A stretch of DNA of 64,000 nt from Diphasiastrum complanatum (GCA_029204225.1 CM055100.1:6966933-7030932); one strand, 5' to 3'; shown: positions 47,199 through 59,500, counted from the first letter of the stretch. Notes: a model not told the origin generated them from the letters alone. Numbers and translations are program-made.

Positions 47199-47490
47199 TG
47201 TTGGGATTCAATGTCTGCGCCCATCTCGATAGAGCGAAGCGAGTGGAATCCTCGGTGCATGCAACTACGTCTATCGGCTTTAGATTGACTTCAACAGATT
47301 GAAGTCTGCCTTACTTGATCACGGCTTCGGATGTTCAGTGTTTGTGGAGCTTATCCATGGAGCTTAACCGAAGCAACTGATAAGTTGCTGTATAAATACA
47401 CATGGCTAACTGATTAAAAGAATAGTTAATCTATACTTTACAATTAGGATTAAGGCATTACGTGATGTTGGCAGTCGCCCTCGAACAATA
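47199..47490 (-). mobile_element. Family-X LTR, inverted and internally deleted
   Basis: Plus-strand TGTTGGGATTC onward is the reverse complement of the 3' end of the LTR at 42280-42926. It follows that LTR to about 47330, skips about 350 bp, then resumes with the TATA region and beyond. It is therefore head-on to the copia's own 3' LTR. Confidence 0.85.
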
Positions 47491-47559
47491 TCTGGAGATT
47501 CTGTCCGGTCGTGATGAAGGTATTGTTGAGCCGCCGATCGATCGACATCGACTTTTGGA

Positions 47560-47711
47560 GTTGATATGTCAATAAGTCGGACAAGTTGGATATGTCGATA
47601 AGTCGGACAAGTCAAGTAAGCCGATATGTCGGTTGAGTCCACAAGTTGGACTCCCTGATATGTCGGCCAAGTCGGCTAAGTCGGGCTTCCCCGATATGTC
47701 GGCTGAGTCGT
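47560..47711. repeat. Degenerate minisatellite, GATATGTCGG/AAGTCGG units
   Basis: About a dozen imperfect 15-20 bp units built from GATATGTCGG and AAGTCGG. It lies between the inverted LTR and the resumed hAT gene. Confidence 0.85.
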
Positions 47712-47794
47712 TAGGACACTGTCATCGATTTCTTTGTATTTCTGCAGATTGTTAGGAAACAAGTGTATTTCCATAGAGTACACCTGTAGGCTGT

Positions 47795-49022
47795 AGCCGG
47801 CACTAGCTCCGCTGCAGCATCCATTCCACCTTCTTCTGGAGAGACTCCTACAGTGCCAACAGGTGGGGCGGGCAATAGTGCTATTGGTAGGGCTGGAGGT
47901 GTTAGGGGACAAGGTCGAGGACATGTGAGAGGCAAGGATGTTTATGAGGCAGCCTACCAGCAGTCGCATAGGGATGCAGCTGCTATTGTTGTTAGGAGGT
48001 GCTTTTACTTGTGCGACCTCCCCTTTCATGTGGCCATGACCCCTGCATGGAGGGATATGATGCGAGCAGTATCTCGTATCGGTGTTGAGTGGGAGGGCCC
48101 GACCATGAAACAAATGAGGACAAGAGAGCTACATGCTGAGCGGCAGTCCGTGGATACTGACCTACAACCCATTAGGAAGTCATGGGCGAGGTATGCATGT
48201 AACCTTACATCTTGAAAACCTTTGCACTTACTAATTTAGTACTTTCAAGTTTCTAACTTTGAACTTTCAATCTCCAAATTTGCAAGTTGGTTAAAAGGAG
48301 TCAACTTTCAAATTTCAACTTTATTTGAGTCTTTGGTGTTCAATGCTGAGTGCTCACTACTCTAGCTCGTAACCTGGTAGCCTGAGGCCTGCAAGTTACT
48401 TGATAGTTGAAACTGTTGTCGAATGTTCTAGGTATGGATGCACCATACTATCAGATGGTTGGACCGATGCAAGGAGACCATCTTGTGAATATATCCGTGT
48501 CTTCTTGCATGGGCACCATTTTTCTGAGATCCACTGATACGTCGAAGCCAGGCATGGCATTGGATGGCAGGAGATTGTTTGAGTACATCTCACAGGCCAT
48601 TGAGGAGGTCGGAAAAGAGAATGTTGCCCAGGTATGCGCTTGCCAATTTCAAGTTTCAACTTTCGACATTGAGCTTTGAAGTTAGTAAGCTACATTTTGT
48701 GAATCGTGATTATTGTTTTGAACGTTGCAATTTGCATTTGCCATTTGCATGAGCATTTCATTCCATGTTCATGAGTTATGATTCGACCTTTGTCGGGATT
48801 CCAATGCAGGTCGTCACGGACAACGCGTCCAATTGTGTTGCCATGGGGAAGCTCGTGAATGAGATGTACCCTTGGATTTTTTGGAGTCCATGTGCTGCAC
48901 ATTGCCTTGACATTGGGAGATTACCCTAGGTCAAGGAGGTCGTAGACATGGCACGATTCTTGGTAAGATTTGTCACCAAGAGACGAAGGGTCTTGAGCAT
49001 GTTCAGGTCCTATTCCAGCTTG
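47795..49022 (+). pseudogene. hAT-like transposase, DUF659 region (left part)
   Basis: Exon about 47795-48190: Gly-rich start, then CFYLCDLPFHVAMTPAWRDM and a donor GT at 48191. Exon 48431-48631: YGCTILSDGWTDARR, a one-base shift, then PLVNISVSSCMGTIF and EEVGKENVAQ. Exon 48810-49022: VVTDNASNCVAMGKLV and FWSPCAAHCLDIG, then a TAG. The VTDNA and CAAHC words are hallmarks of the DUF659 hAT transposase family, where the Asp belongs to the RNase H-like core. The reading is interrupted at 49022 by the copia insertion and resumes at 54157. Confidence 0.9.
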
Positions 49023-49499
49023 TGTTAGGAATTAATGGATTAATTTATTCATTGTAGAGGCCAGCCTGCGTGCTAGAAGGCCTATTTCTATTTTTAGTAT
49101 AGGTGCTATCTATTTTTGTTATAGGTACCTAAGTTAGTACCAATTTTGCCAGAATATTATAAAAATCTATTTTAACCAAGTTAGCATAGATTTCTATTGT
49201 TAAGACTTCATAATTAGCATTTCAATTGCTATTGTAGAAGGATAGCTTTTGCTTTTCATTGTGGGCAGTCTCTATAAGAGTAGATGGGCGCCCACCTCCA
49301 TTGTTATCTCAATTTCTAGCTTATGAAGCATAGCTTCTTGCAGTCTCTCTTCTTCCTCAGCTTGTGGTTGATGATTTGTGTGAGTACTAATAAGATTAGT
49401 CTACTCCGATTAGAGAATCTCTTCGATTCTAACATGGTATCAGAGCCATCTCGTTAAGATCGGGATCTACGGAAGGAAGGAGAAGATCAGCGCTGCAGG

Positions 49500-49660
49500 T
49501 TTACTGGTGGAGGTCACATCTAGTGGAGGTACTATTTGGTGAAGGTTGCATCTGGTGGAGGCACCATCCTGTGCAGGTTTTATTGGTGGAGATCGCATCT
49601 AGTGGAGGTGCTATTTGGTGAAGGTCGTATCTGCTGGAGGCGTCATCCTGTGCAGGTTTT
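49500..49660. repeat. About 79-bp tandem duplication in the copia leader
   Basis: Two copies ending CATCCTGTGCAGG (near 49577 and 49656). The rest of the leader to about 50160 is rich in related GGTGGAGG, GGACAGG and CTGAGG words. Confidence 0.75.
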
Positions 49661-50199
49661 TCTGGTGGAGGTCGCATCTGGCGCAGGTGGCTTCTGGACA
49701 GGCAGCAGTATCGGACAGGCAGATCTGAGGGAGGCAACATCCTGGACAGCAGAACAAGTATTTTCTTGTGCAGGTTTTATGTGGTGCAGGTTCATCTGAA
49801 GGTGGCAGCAGCAACCAGACAGGAAGTACCTGAGGCAACAGCGATCAGGACAGGTGTTCCTGAGGGCGGCAGCAGTTGGAGAAGGGGGTACCTGAGTAGG
49901 TAATATCTGAAGGCAGTACTTGAGAAAACAGTGTCCAGGCCAGGTTTTCCTGAGGGCGGCAGCAGCAGCTAGGGAAGGTGGTATCCCAACAAGCAGCGAT
50001 CAGATTTTTGCATGCAGGCAGAACTGAGGAAGGCAGTATCTGCGACAAGCAAAAACCAGATAGACAAGATCTGGACAGATATTATCTGTCTCAAAAATTG
50101 TTGCATGCAATATCTGGACAGGTGATATCCAGGGAAGACAACAATTGGACAGGTATTATCTGAGGAAAATATTGTTGCATGCAAGTATATTCTTAGTAA

Positions 50200-51122
50200 A
50201 ACGCCCGTCATTTTTGTACGACAAAGATGGGAGTCTGGATGAATCTGTTCTTCCAGAATCAAGCAAGTTAGATGGATCTAACTACAACTTGTGGAAGTTC
50301 AAACTTCAGAATATACTTTAGGACAAAGATTAGTGGGAAATTGTCATGGGACAAGAGGTGATGGCTCACGGTCTCAATGATCAAGATAGAAGGGCATTTT
50401 AGAAGCGGGTGCAACGTGCGCATCATATCATCAATTTATCCGTGAAGGATAAGGTTATTCCTTTGATCAAGAATGCAGTTGGGCCTAAGGATGCATGGGA
50501 TATCCTTAAGAACACATATGAAACGGTGAGTAAGTCTCGAGCGTTGTTTTTGAACAATAAGCTTCATACCTTGAAAATGGAATCAGAAGGATCCATTACA
50601 GATTTTATTACCAGGGTGAAGGATCTAAGAGATCAGTTGTCTTTTATAGGGAAAATTGTACTTGACAATACTCTAGTACAAATTGTTTTGAATAGCTTAC
50701 CATTACAATATCAGAACTTTGTTATGACACTAAGTTTGAGGGAGAGATCGCCGACATTTGACGAGCTCAATGGTTTGCTACTTCAAGAGGAATTACGAAG
50801 ACAAAACTTGATGTCTAGGGAAGACTTCAAGGAACTGGGATTCTTTTCCAAGAATCAAGGTAAGAAAGGCAAAAAGGATCAAAAGCAGGAAGGGAAGGAC
50901 AATACGGAAAAAGGAGACAGTTCCAAATCTAATCCAAAGAGAAATGGCAATTGTAATTTTTGGGGAAAGTATGGTCATTTTGTGTTTGAGTGCAGGAAAG
51001 AGAAGGCTATCCAGGACAAAAAGAAGCAGTCAGGCAACTTCATTGAAGACGAAGACAAAAGTGAAGCTGTGGGATGCTATGAGTTATTCTCAGCTTCAAC
51101 ATCAGAGATCTCCGAAGACTGA
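50200..51122 (+). pseudogene. Gag of the nested copia
   Basis: Copia-type gag: SKLDGSNYNLWKFKL, two early stops near 50321 and 50333, another at 50400, then an open run of 237 codons with GPKDAWDILKNTYE and DLRDQLSFIG. The zinc knuckle has lost a ligand: it reads CNFWGKYGHFVFEC, with Trp where the second Cys should be. An acidic tail ends at TGA 51120-51122. Confidence 0.92.
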
Positions 51123-51886
51123 CTGTTGGTATATTGATTTTGGAGCAATGCAACATATGACACCACATCGTGAGTGGTCCACACAGTTTGATGACACTGG
51201 TGTAAATTCACATGTCAAGCTTGGAGACAATTCATCTTACGATATCAAAGGTAGAGGTACAGTGAGAGTACATTTACCTTCAGGGAAAATAGGAGAAATT
51301 AAGAATGTTCTCTATGTTCCAGGTTTAAAGAAGAATTTACTTTCAGTTTTGCTATCACTAAGCAAAATATGAAAGTTGAGTTTGATGATCAAAAGTGTCT
51401 CATCAAAGACAAAAGCAAAGACTACAAAGTTGTGGCCACAGGATCTTTGGAAGGTCGACTTTACAAACTCGATGCGTCTACACCGGATCATCAGGTTTGT
51501 GCAGCTTCTGATAGCATGGAGAGCAAGGTTCTAAAAGACAATAATATGGTAATAGGATTACCTAATATTGTATCTTCAGGAAACATTTGTGAAGGATGTG
51601 TTATGGGCAAGCATCATCGTATGCAGTTTCCTAAAGATGGAACATATAGAACCAAGGAGATCTTGGAGCTTGTTCATACAGACTTATGTGGTCCCATGCA
51701 GACTGAGTCTATAGGGGGAGCATCCTACTCCATGGTATTTGTGGATGATTTTTCCAGCTTGCTTAAGTATAAGAGTCAAGCTTTTAAGTTCTTTACTCAG
51801 TTCAAATCACTTGTTGAGAAGCAAATCAATATTCTACGTTCAAATAAGGGAGGTGAGTTCATATCTACAGAGTTCTAGGAATTCTG
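51123..51886 (+). pseudogene. Protease and first half of integrase of the nested copia
   Basis: The protease site is mutated (WYIDFGAMQHMT instead of the usual DSGAT). Integrase: CEGCVMGKHHR of the zinc-binding region and HTDLCGPMQTES with the first catalytic Asp. The second catalytic Asp is replaced by Asn in LRSNKGGEF. The reading frame is cut by a solo LTR at 51892. Confidence 0.9.
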
Positions 51887-51891
51887 CAAAG

Positions 51892-52840
51892 TGCTGCAAA
51901 ATTGGGTAGCCTAGAGCATGAAAAAACACAATTCTAGACACCAAAGTTTAGCGGAAGCTTGAGGATCTTGGATCTAATAAGCCCACAAGTTGCCTCGAGG
52001 CTTAAAAGACCACATGCAACAACATGCATTGACATGCAAGAACATTTAAACAACATGCAAGCTCATGCAACAACATGCAATGACATGCAAGAACGTTTAA
52101 GCAACATGTAACATGCAACAACATGCAAGAGCATGCACTGACCATGCACTGGAAAAATCAGATTCAGATTGACTTCTACTCATAAGGAATGACAGAGCCT
52201 ATGCAATAGAAATCTTGTGTAATTGATTGCATTCAATTCTGACTATCCACTGAGGAGAAATGAAGGAACAAGCAAGTCAGATCCAGCGCCCAATCAGATC
52301 TGAATGATGGCTGTTCTGATCATGGAAACACTTTGATCGAAGCTAGAAAACATAGGAATAGTAGCGCCTTCCTCCAAGGATCAGTATGCAACTGTCCTCA
52401 TCGAAATCTGATGAGAGGAGAGGGAGAAACAAGCAAAGGATCAGATCATATCCTATTGCGACCTCCTACAAGTATTCAGATCAAGGAGACAATGAAAAAT
52501 GATGAAGATGGAAGATGATTCCATTCAACACACTCTCCAACTCGTGGAGACTCTACTAAATAGAATTTGAGTATGTAGAATCACTGGCATGCAATTGCCA
52601 AGTGTCAGAATATTCATGCATGCTATGCTAGGTGGCAAACTAACTTGTTCTCCCCCATGCACATGTGCATGGGGGGGGCTACCAAACGCAAGTGGGTATG
52701 TGGCATCATCATGCAAGAAGGCCCTCCACGAGTTTGGTGCTAAAAAATTTTGCCTAAGTTTACTTGGGCCTTAAAAACTTTGGCCCCAAATAAAACCATG
52801 TGCTATGTTTTATTTATTTAACTAGGTTTATATTTCAACA
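51892..52840. mobile_element. 949-bp solo LTR inside copia integrase, TSD CAAAG
   Basis: The insert starts TGCTGC and ends TTTCAACA, with CAAAG on both sides (51887-51891 and 52841-52845). Removing it and one CAAAG copy rejoins integrase in frame at the expected place. It contains a run of ACATGCAA-type repeats (about 52010-52140) and a perfect 24-bp palindrome centred at 52663/52664. It is unrelated to the other LTRs recognised in this window. Confidence 0.93.
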
Positions 52841-52845
52841 CAAAG

Positions 52846-53722
52846 AACATGGAATCAAGAGACAATTTGCTTCGACTGATACACCACAACATAATGGAGT
52901 AGCCGAGAGAAAGAACAGGTCTATTGTGGAGAGTGCTCGAAGCATGCTACGAGGTACGAACCTCAAGAATCATTTGTGGGGCGAAGTAGTTAGTACAGCA
53001 GTTTACTTACTTAACATAAGTCCTACAAAAGCTGTTCTAGATCGAACTCCATAAGAAGCTTTCACAGGTATAAAACCTAAAGTGGAACATCTACGAGTTT
53101 TTGGTTGTATAGCATATGCTCATATTCCTACAGATAATCGTCAAAAACTTGATTCAAAGGCAATCAAGTTTTTATTCCTTGGTTATGATGAGGAAGAGAA
53201 GGCATATCACCTTTATAATCTTACTAGTAAGAAGGTGATTATGAGCAGGGATGTTGTATTTGAAGAAAGTGAGTCTTCTACCCTAGAAGATCATGAGGAG
53301 GATGTATTTTCTCCTTCATCAAAAACTCCTATTATAGATGATGTTCAGGAAGATACAGGTCCATGTGATACAGCTTCTACACAAGTTGTACCAAGGGTGA
53401 GTACACAGGTGGATCTTGGTAAACGGAAGGAAAGGTCAAGAGTATTTGATACATATTCTCCTTCTACATCACCTACAAAGAAGCTACCAAGATGGTATTT
53501 TGAGACTATCAAAGATAGTCAAATGTTGGATGAGGGAGAATCGAGTCAACAAGGAGCTAAGAGATTGACACAGTCAAGTGGACACTATCATGAAGATGAA
53601 GAAACGCATTATGCATTTATGGCTTCAGTGTTGGATTCAGAGGATCCTTTATTTTATAGAAACAAGTTTAGCTTAATGGTTATATTGAGCCAGATTAGTA
53701 ACCAAAGGACTTGGTTGTGATT
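52846..53722 (+). pseudogene. Second half of integrase of the nested copia
   Basis: GIKRQFASTDTPQHNGVAERKNR contains the catalytic Glu, followed by HLWGEVVSTAVYLLN, one stop at 53053, then VFGCIAYAHIP, KFLFLGY and an acidic, Ser-rich linker to about 53640. The following 80 bp lack RT homology and end at TGA 53718-53720, just before the polypurine tract. Confidence 0.9.
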
Positions 53723-54156
53723 GATAATTAATTATCCATTAAGGGGGAGTGCTAGGAATTAATGGATTAATTAATTCATTGTAGAGGCCAGCCTGCGTGC
53801 TAGAAGGCCTATAATATAGGTGCTATCTATTTTTAGTATAGGTACCTAAGTTAGTACCGATTTTGCCAGAATAGTATAAAAATCTATTTTAACCAAGTTA
53901 GCATAGATTTCTATTGTTAAGACTTCATAATTAGCATTTCAATTGCTATTGTAGAAAGATAGCTTTTGCTTTTCATTGTGGGCAGTCTCTATAAGAGTAG
54001 ATGGGCGCCCACCTCCATTGTTATCTCAATTTCTAGCTTATGAAGCATAGCTTCTTGCAGTCTCTCTTCTTCCTCAGCTTGTGGTTGATGATTTGTGTGA
54101 GTACTAATAAGATTAGTCTACTCCGATTAGAAAATCTCTTCGATTCTAACAGCTTG

Positions 54157-54897
54157 GATCTCTTGAGGCCTGCCCCCACTAGGTAACCAGGTTCCAACTT
54201 CCAACTTCCAACCTAACAACCTGTTTCCAATTTTTTGATTTGCAAATTGCAATTTTGTTTTAGCTTCAAGTTTCAATGCTCATAAAATTTGAATTTCGCT
54301 ATAGCCTGCTACCTATGACCAATTACCAATCTTATTTCATGATTTTCATCCTAGGTTTGCCTATATGTTTTGTTTTGGAGCAGCTCATAAAAGTGCATGC
54401 AAGTCTGAGGCAAACAGTGGTTTCAAACCATTGGGCAAAGTGGGGCCCATCACAGAGGCCAGGGCCAAGAGATTTGAGGCGATCGTGATGGAGACTTCAT
54501 TTTGGGATGATGCACAACAGACTTTCTCCTGCGCAGCTGGAGAGGTTGGTGTATGTGCATGCCAACCTACAACTTCTGAAGAAGCAACGAGAGACCAGAG
54601 ATCCCGTATAGGTAATGATTAATCTGAATTCTATAGAGTCTAGTATCTACCATGATTTGTCTAGATAGTAGAGTCTACACTAAGAACCTTCAAGCTTCAA
54701 GTTTCAACGTTTAAATTTGCTATTTTTTTGAAATCGTTTACTAGTACTTACTACTGAGAATCAAAATCTTGGTTTAATTTCAATTTTCGTAGGTTAATCC
54801 CGATGAGATCGATGTGGCAAGGGTTCCAGACTTGCCACCAAAATCACAAGAAGAGGAGGATGTATATGCTTTACTCCATCGGGAGGCCTTAGCAGCT
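54157..54897 (+). pseudogene. hAT-like transposase, right part (resumes after copia)
   Basis: 54157-54182 completes the exon cut by the insertion and ends at a GT donor at 54183. Exon 54355-about 54612 shows LEQLIKVHASLRQTVVSNHWAKW and, after a shift, SFWDDAQQ and RLVYVHANLQLLKKQRETRDP, matching the family's C-terminal region. Exon 54793-54897 encodes VNPDEIDVARVPDLPPK and DVYALLHREALAAA. A further exon-like stretch at 55085-55245 may hold the end. Stops and shifts show the gene is dead. Confidence 0.85.
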
Positions 54898-57800
54898 GCA
54901 GGTTGATTTCGATGCCCGATTCCCCGATTCACTGCGTTATATTAGTACTTTGAAGTTTTGTAGATATACTAGATAGTAGATACTAGATTGTAAATTGTAA
55001 ATTGTAGATTTTAATTTGTAAATTGTAAGTTAAAAGTAATGTCGATCCTAAGTCTTGATTCCAATTTCCTTGTGTGCATTGCGCAAGGCCTACCACTCGA
55101 GCTACTGCAGCACGCAAGACCAGGAGCGCAGGAGAGGGTCTGAGCCATCCAGCAGTCTCAGACACTTCTGAGAGTCCCTCTGGCTCTGCTTGAGGACATG
55201 CCAGTGCCTCCACGACGACAGCGTCCAAGGCGGGCAGCTAGAACCTAGATGGGGGGGGGCACTCACTACTCAGTACTCAGCATAGATGATAGTGGCATAC
55301 TCTAGGCTCTAGCATAGTAGGTATACATATGACAATTGACTTCAGACTCATGGGGCCTCAGGCTTGAGCCTTGAGGCCACGCTACTTTAAACTTTAAAGT
55401 TCAAACTTTTGACTCTTGAATTGTAATTTGTAATTTGTTAGTGCCAAGTGGTCAGTGGTCAGTGATCATGGCATTTGTTTATACTATAGTAACTAGTTTA
55501 TAACTTTACTGTTTATAATTTCTGGAAGTTCTTGGATGTTTGACACTGTGATGTGTTGCGTGTGTGCAATGCATAGAAGTGTGATTGTTCATTGTTAATA
55601 AGTTATCAAGCACCTATAGACTATTATCATGTGGCAAATTGCAATGGGCATGCCAACCCTGAGCCCTCACGAGCCAAACTTCTTGTTCTCTTAGTACTAA
55701 GTTAGTAGTAAGTACTTACAGGTTACAAGTTACAAGACTCTAAAGATCTTAGATGATGATGGTCGTCTCTTTGCATATTTCCTGAATGCACTTGTACTAT
55801 GTAGGCTGTGACTTAAGCATGTTGCATGATTTCTCAAGGGCCATAAGCCTTGTACTGGCAACGGGCATGAACAGATTCTCGCAACCTAATTAGTAATAAC
55901 CTATCCATGACAATATCAATAATTGACTGAGGAAAGCGACCATAGTCACCATACACAGCTTCTCCTCTTGAAATTGCATTATCTAGAGCATTCTCATGAA
56001 ATTGGATGTATCTGCTTGTTACTAGACTTTCTATGACATGTGTAAACCCCAAAAACCCTCAAAAACACATTTTCAAAAAAAAAAAAAACCTTAAAAATAA
56101 TTACACAAACATTCAGCAACTCTATCCACTATGCCACCCAGTTGCATCTGGGAACTAGAAGTTTTCCCCAAAAAAAAACTGGTTTAAATAGATTTTGGAG
56201 AGTTGGAATACCAATTTCGTGTTGGTAGGTATCCACTACAGCATGTTTCTAGAGGCTCGGGGGTAGGCATCCACTAGAGCATGTAATAGAGGCCTACTTA
56301 CAAATAGAATCTTCAAATTTTGCAATGAAACCAACTAATTTGCAAAACTAAAAAAAAATCAAGCAGAATTGATAGGTACGGACCGTTTGTAAATTTAGCT
56401 TTGCCACAATAGCAGTAAGCTATTGTGAAGATTTGCTAAAAGCTGAGGTTTTTTCTTAGGTGAGATTGAGCATTAAATGAGTTTTTTTTATTTTTTAGTT
56501 CTTCTGAAACACAACCTTTGTTTCTTTTTTCATTCTTTAGCTATTTGCATGCCCTACGTAAGGCAAAGCTTCTCGTGATATATCCACCACCTTGTTTCCT
56601 AACCTGAAAACATTACTAGTTGAGGTTCGTATGTTTTCAGGTACATCATATATTTTGTGGCGGATGGGTATGACAAGATGGTGTCATATGTCAAATCATC
56701 ATTCTAATGCATCGACAGTATGGCACTGTATGGCGCATAGGGGCAACCAAGGTTGGGAGAGTGCTCCACTCTAAAACCTGCAAATTTGATGAAGCTGCGA
56801 CCGTTTGAATCAACAACAAAGATCGAAAGTGAAAATGAACAAAAATCTTACCAAGGCACCACAGTTGATACACCTCCTATTCTCCTCACGTTTAGCCAGG
56901 CCTCGGATTATCTTCTCATGCTTCTCATCCTCCTTTATTCTGCTCCCCATTCTCAACTATTGATGCCTCTCCTTTCCTACTGTCAAAGATCAACACACAG
57001 TGTGAAACCATCCGTCTCAAAAACGTCCGCATTTCACCTATAATACTCATATTGCCGTTATAAGTCCCTAACTATCTATCAAAATCTCATACAAAACATA
57101 GCGCCTTCTCTTCCTGAAGAACCTACCCTTATCATAACAAACGAAAAACTTACTGTCGTAGTACTGAAACTTTACCATGCCCTAGAACTCAAGCAGAATG
57201 GAGATAAAGACATTATAGAAATGTAGACCATAATAGCTCATCACCTGCACGCTTATTTCCAACACAAGCACAGCCTCAAAAAAAAGACACTAATACGTCA
57301 TGTGAAGCATTATATTTCATTGTGCCATGTATGCAGCAGCGTTCCGCACGATCATTGCAAGTAAAGCACCATATGATGACTAGTTCCAAGATCCAAATCC
57401 TTCTGCTGCTGACGCCGTAGACCTTGATATGCGAAAATCCGTGCACAAACTCGGATGGAAGGCAGTAGAAACCCTTAGGCCTGTGTTGACAAATTCAGCC
57501 CTTAAGACGGTGTTTTTTCGGAGCAAAAACTGAGCATTGCAATGCTCTGGCGACTCCAGAAACAGAAAATCGGCCAGTAAAGGATGGATTATTCAAGCAA
57601 TGGGAGAGGCGGAGAGCAGAGACGAGGCGAGGCAGAAGAAAAAAAAGCTGGATCGAGACTCGAGAGAGACAGAAAGAGAAAAGAAGAAGAAAGAAAGAGA
57701 GAAGGGGAAGAGACCGGATATAGCCGGTTTACTCTTACGTTTACGGGCAGGTCCTTGAGAAAGCCTTTTGTGTGCGTGGAGCTGGAGACTGGTCCAGCCG

Positions 57801-57954
57801 GTTTGTGTACATAAAAAAAATTTAAAAGCACAGATGGGTATATCTCATATGATTCATAAAGCAAAAAAAAGGGATTAAAATGTGAGCTGTTTGATCTAAA
57901 ATGCTGCTTTGTCTCTTCTTTTGATGAAAAAGTATGATAGGTTGGTTGGCGTAT

Positions 57955-58156
57955 GGCAATTTTAGGATTGACATCATCTTCCTTCTCCTCTTTTTTGTAC
58001 AATGACCATGGACTCGGCTTCGCCTTGGCACATGCAATGCAATTGTGAGGCTGGGCAATTTTCAGATTGACATCATCCTCCTCCTCTTTTCTCTTTTTTG
58101 TACAGCGAACGTGGACTCGGCTTCGACTTGGCATATGCAATGCAAGTGTGAAGATG
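57955..58156. repeat. About 99-bp tandem duplication
   Basis: Copies begin GGCAATTTT at 57955 and 58054. They share CTCGGCTTCG and ATGCAATGCAA. A weaker third copy may continue to about 58195. Confidence 0.85.
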
Positions 58157-59500
58157 GGCTCAGCTTCGCCTTTGCAAAAATGCAATGCACGTGTCAAGAG
58201 GCTTACTTGCCCTTTGAACAAAGGTGAAAATTTTAAACAAGTGTCAGTTACAAAGAAGGAAAAACAAAAAAACTACCCTTTCAAGCTTGATACAAGAAAG
58301 TCAAAGTGTATATGTGGTTCAAAATTCCTTAAAGAATTTCAATACATGTCAAAGACTTATTTGCTCTTCAAAGAGGTAAAAGTTTTATTTGTGTGTGAAT
58401 TGAAAGGCAATTAAAAAAAATTACTCTTTCAAACTTCATACAAGATTTTTTCTTAAATTTAGTACAAGGCTTAAAATCCACAAAAATCTTCTCTTAAAAT
58501 ATGCAAAATTTTGTTCACAAAGGTTGAAATCTTCTTACAATTGGAGATCTAATTTTATTACCCTTGAAAGTTCAAAATAGGAAAAAAAAAAAAAAAAACC
58601 CTTCAATTTGAAAGGTGGTAATGCACATGAAAGTTTTGGCAAGGAAGGGATTAAACAGAATGTATACAAATTTTACACCCAACCATTTGATGTCAATCAC
58701 GTGTTAAAAAGTTGCCACTTGGAAATTTTGCAATAGTTGGCTATGAGAACATGGCAAATTCTAGGAAAAACCAATGATGTTGGGTTTACAAGTCCAAAAC
58801 CCCTTTAATGCAACGTTGAAATTTGACGCCCGTCATGCCTTTCAAAGGCCAATTTGGACGTATTTTGTAATTTTAGGCCGTCAACACTGTAAGTGCATAA
58901 TCTATTTAAAAACATCATTTTGATGGCCTACATTTATTGTAGGTGTCATAAACATAAGGTGATTGTATAAGTTGCAACAAGTACATGCCACATATTTTTA
59001 ACTTGAAATTTGACTCTTGCAAGTTTCAAAATTTGTAACTTAATATATTGGAATTGAGATTCGCAACTTCAAGCTTCAAAAACTTTGACTATGAAGTTTG
59101 AACAATGGGCTAGGTTACAACTTGCCAACTTGGAGTTATCTAACTTCAAGTTTCAAAGTTCCAACATCCATAATTCAATCTTCATATTGTGGTTTGGGCT
59201 TCATGGAAGTTGAAATAACTTGAAGGGCTAGCCGTCTAGATTCAGCCTAGAAGTCTAGTCTTGTTCATTGAATGGTTTGCTTAAATCTACATGAGAAATG
59301 TAAATAGGACAAATCATTGTTGTAAAACTAACCTTCTAAAAAACCCACGGAACTATTATGAAATCGATAAAAGATAATAATAATAAAAAAACCCTTAAAA
59401 CTTAGGCCATAAGGTGAGTGCAAGTGACCTTAATTTGATTGGGATATTAGAATAATACATCTCATTGGGCATGAGACGATGATCTTTCGACGTACCAAAG

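Larger units (their letters stand above)
49023..54151 (+). mobile_element. Copia element with both LTRs and TSD GCTTG, lacking RT-RNase H
   Basis: Flanked by GCTTG (49018-49022 and 54152-54156). 5' LTR 49023-49434 (TGTTAGG...CTAACA); 3' LTR 53750-54151 (TGCTAGG...CTAACA). They differ at about 8-9 positions plus one small indel, roughly 2 percent. Primer-binding site TGGTATCAGAGCC at 49435; polypurine tract AAGGGGGAG at 53741-53749. The interior encodes gag, protease and integrase, but goes straight from the region after integrase to the polypurine tract. Confidence 0.96.

Noticed and set aside
57589-58221. 210-codon minus-strand frame
   Set aside because: Covers a tandem duplication and low-complexity purine-rich DNA; no recognisable motif.
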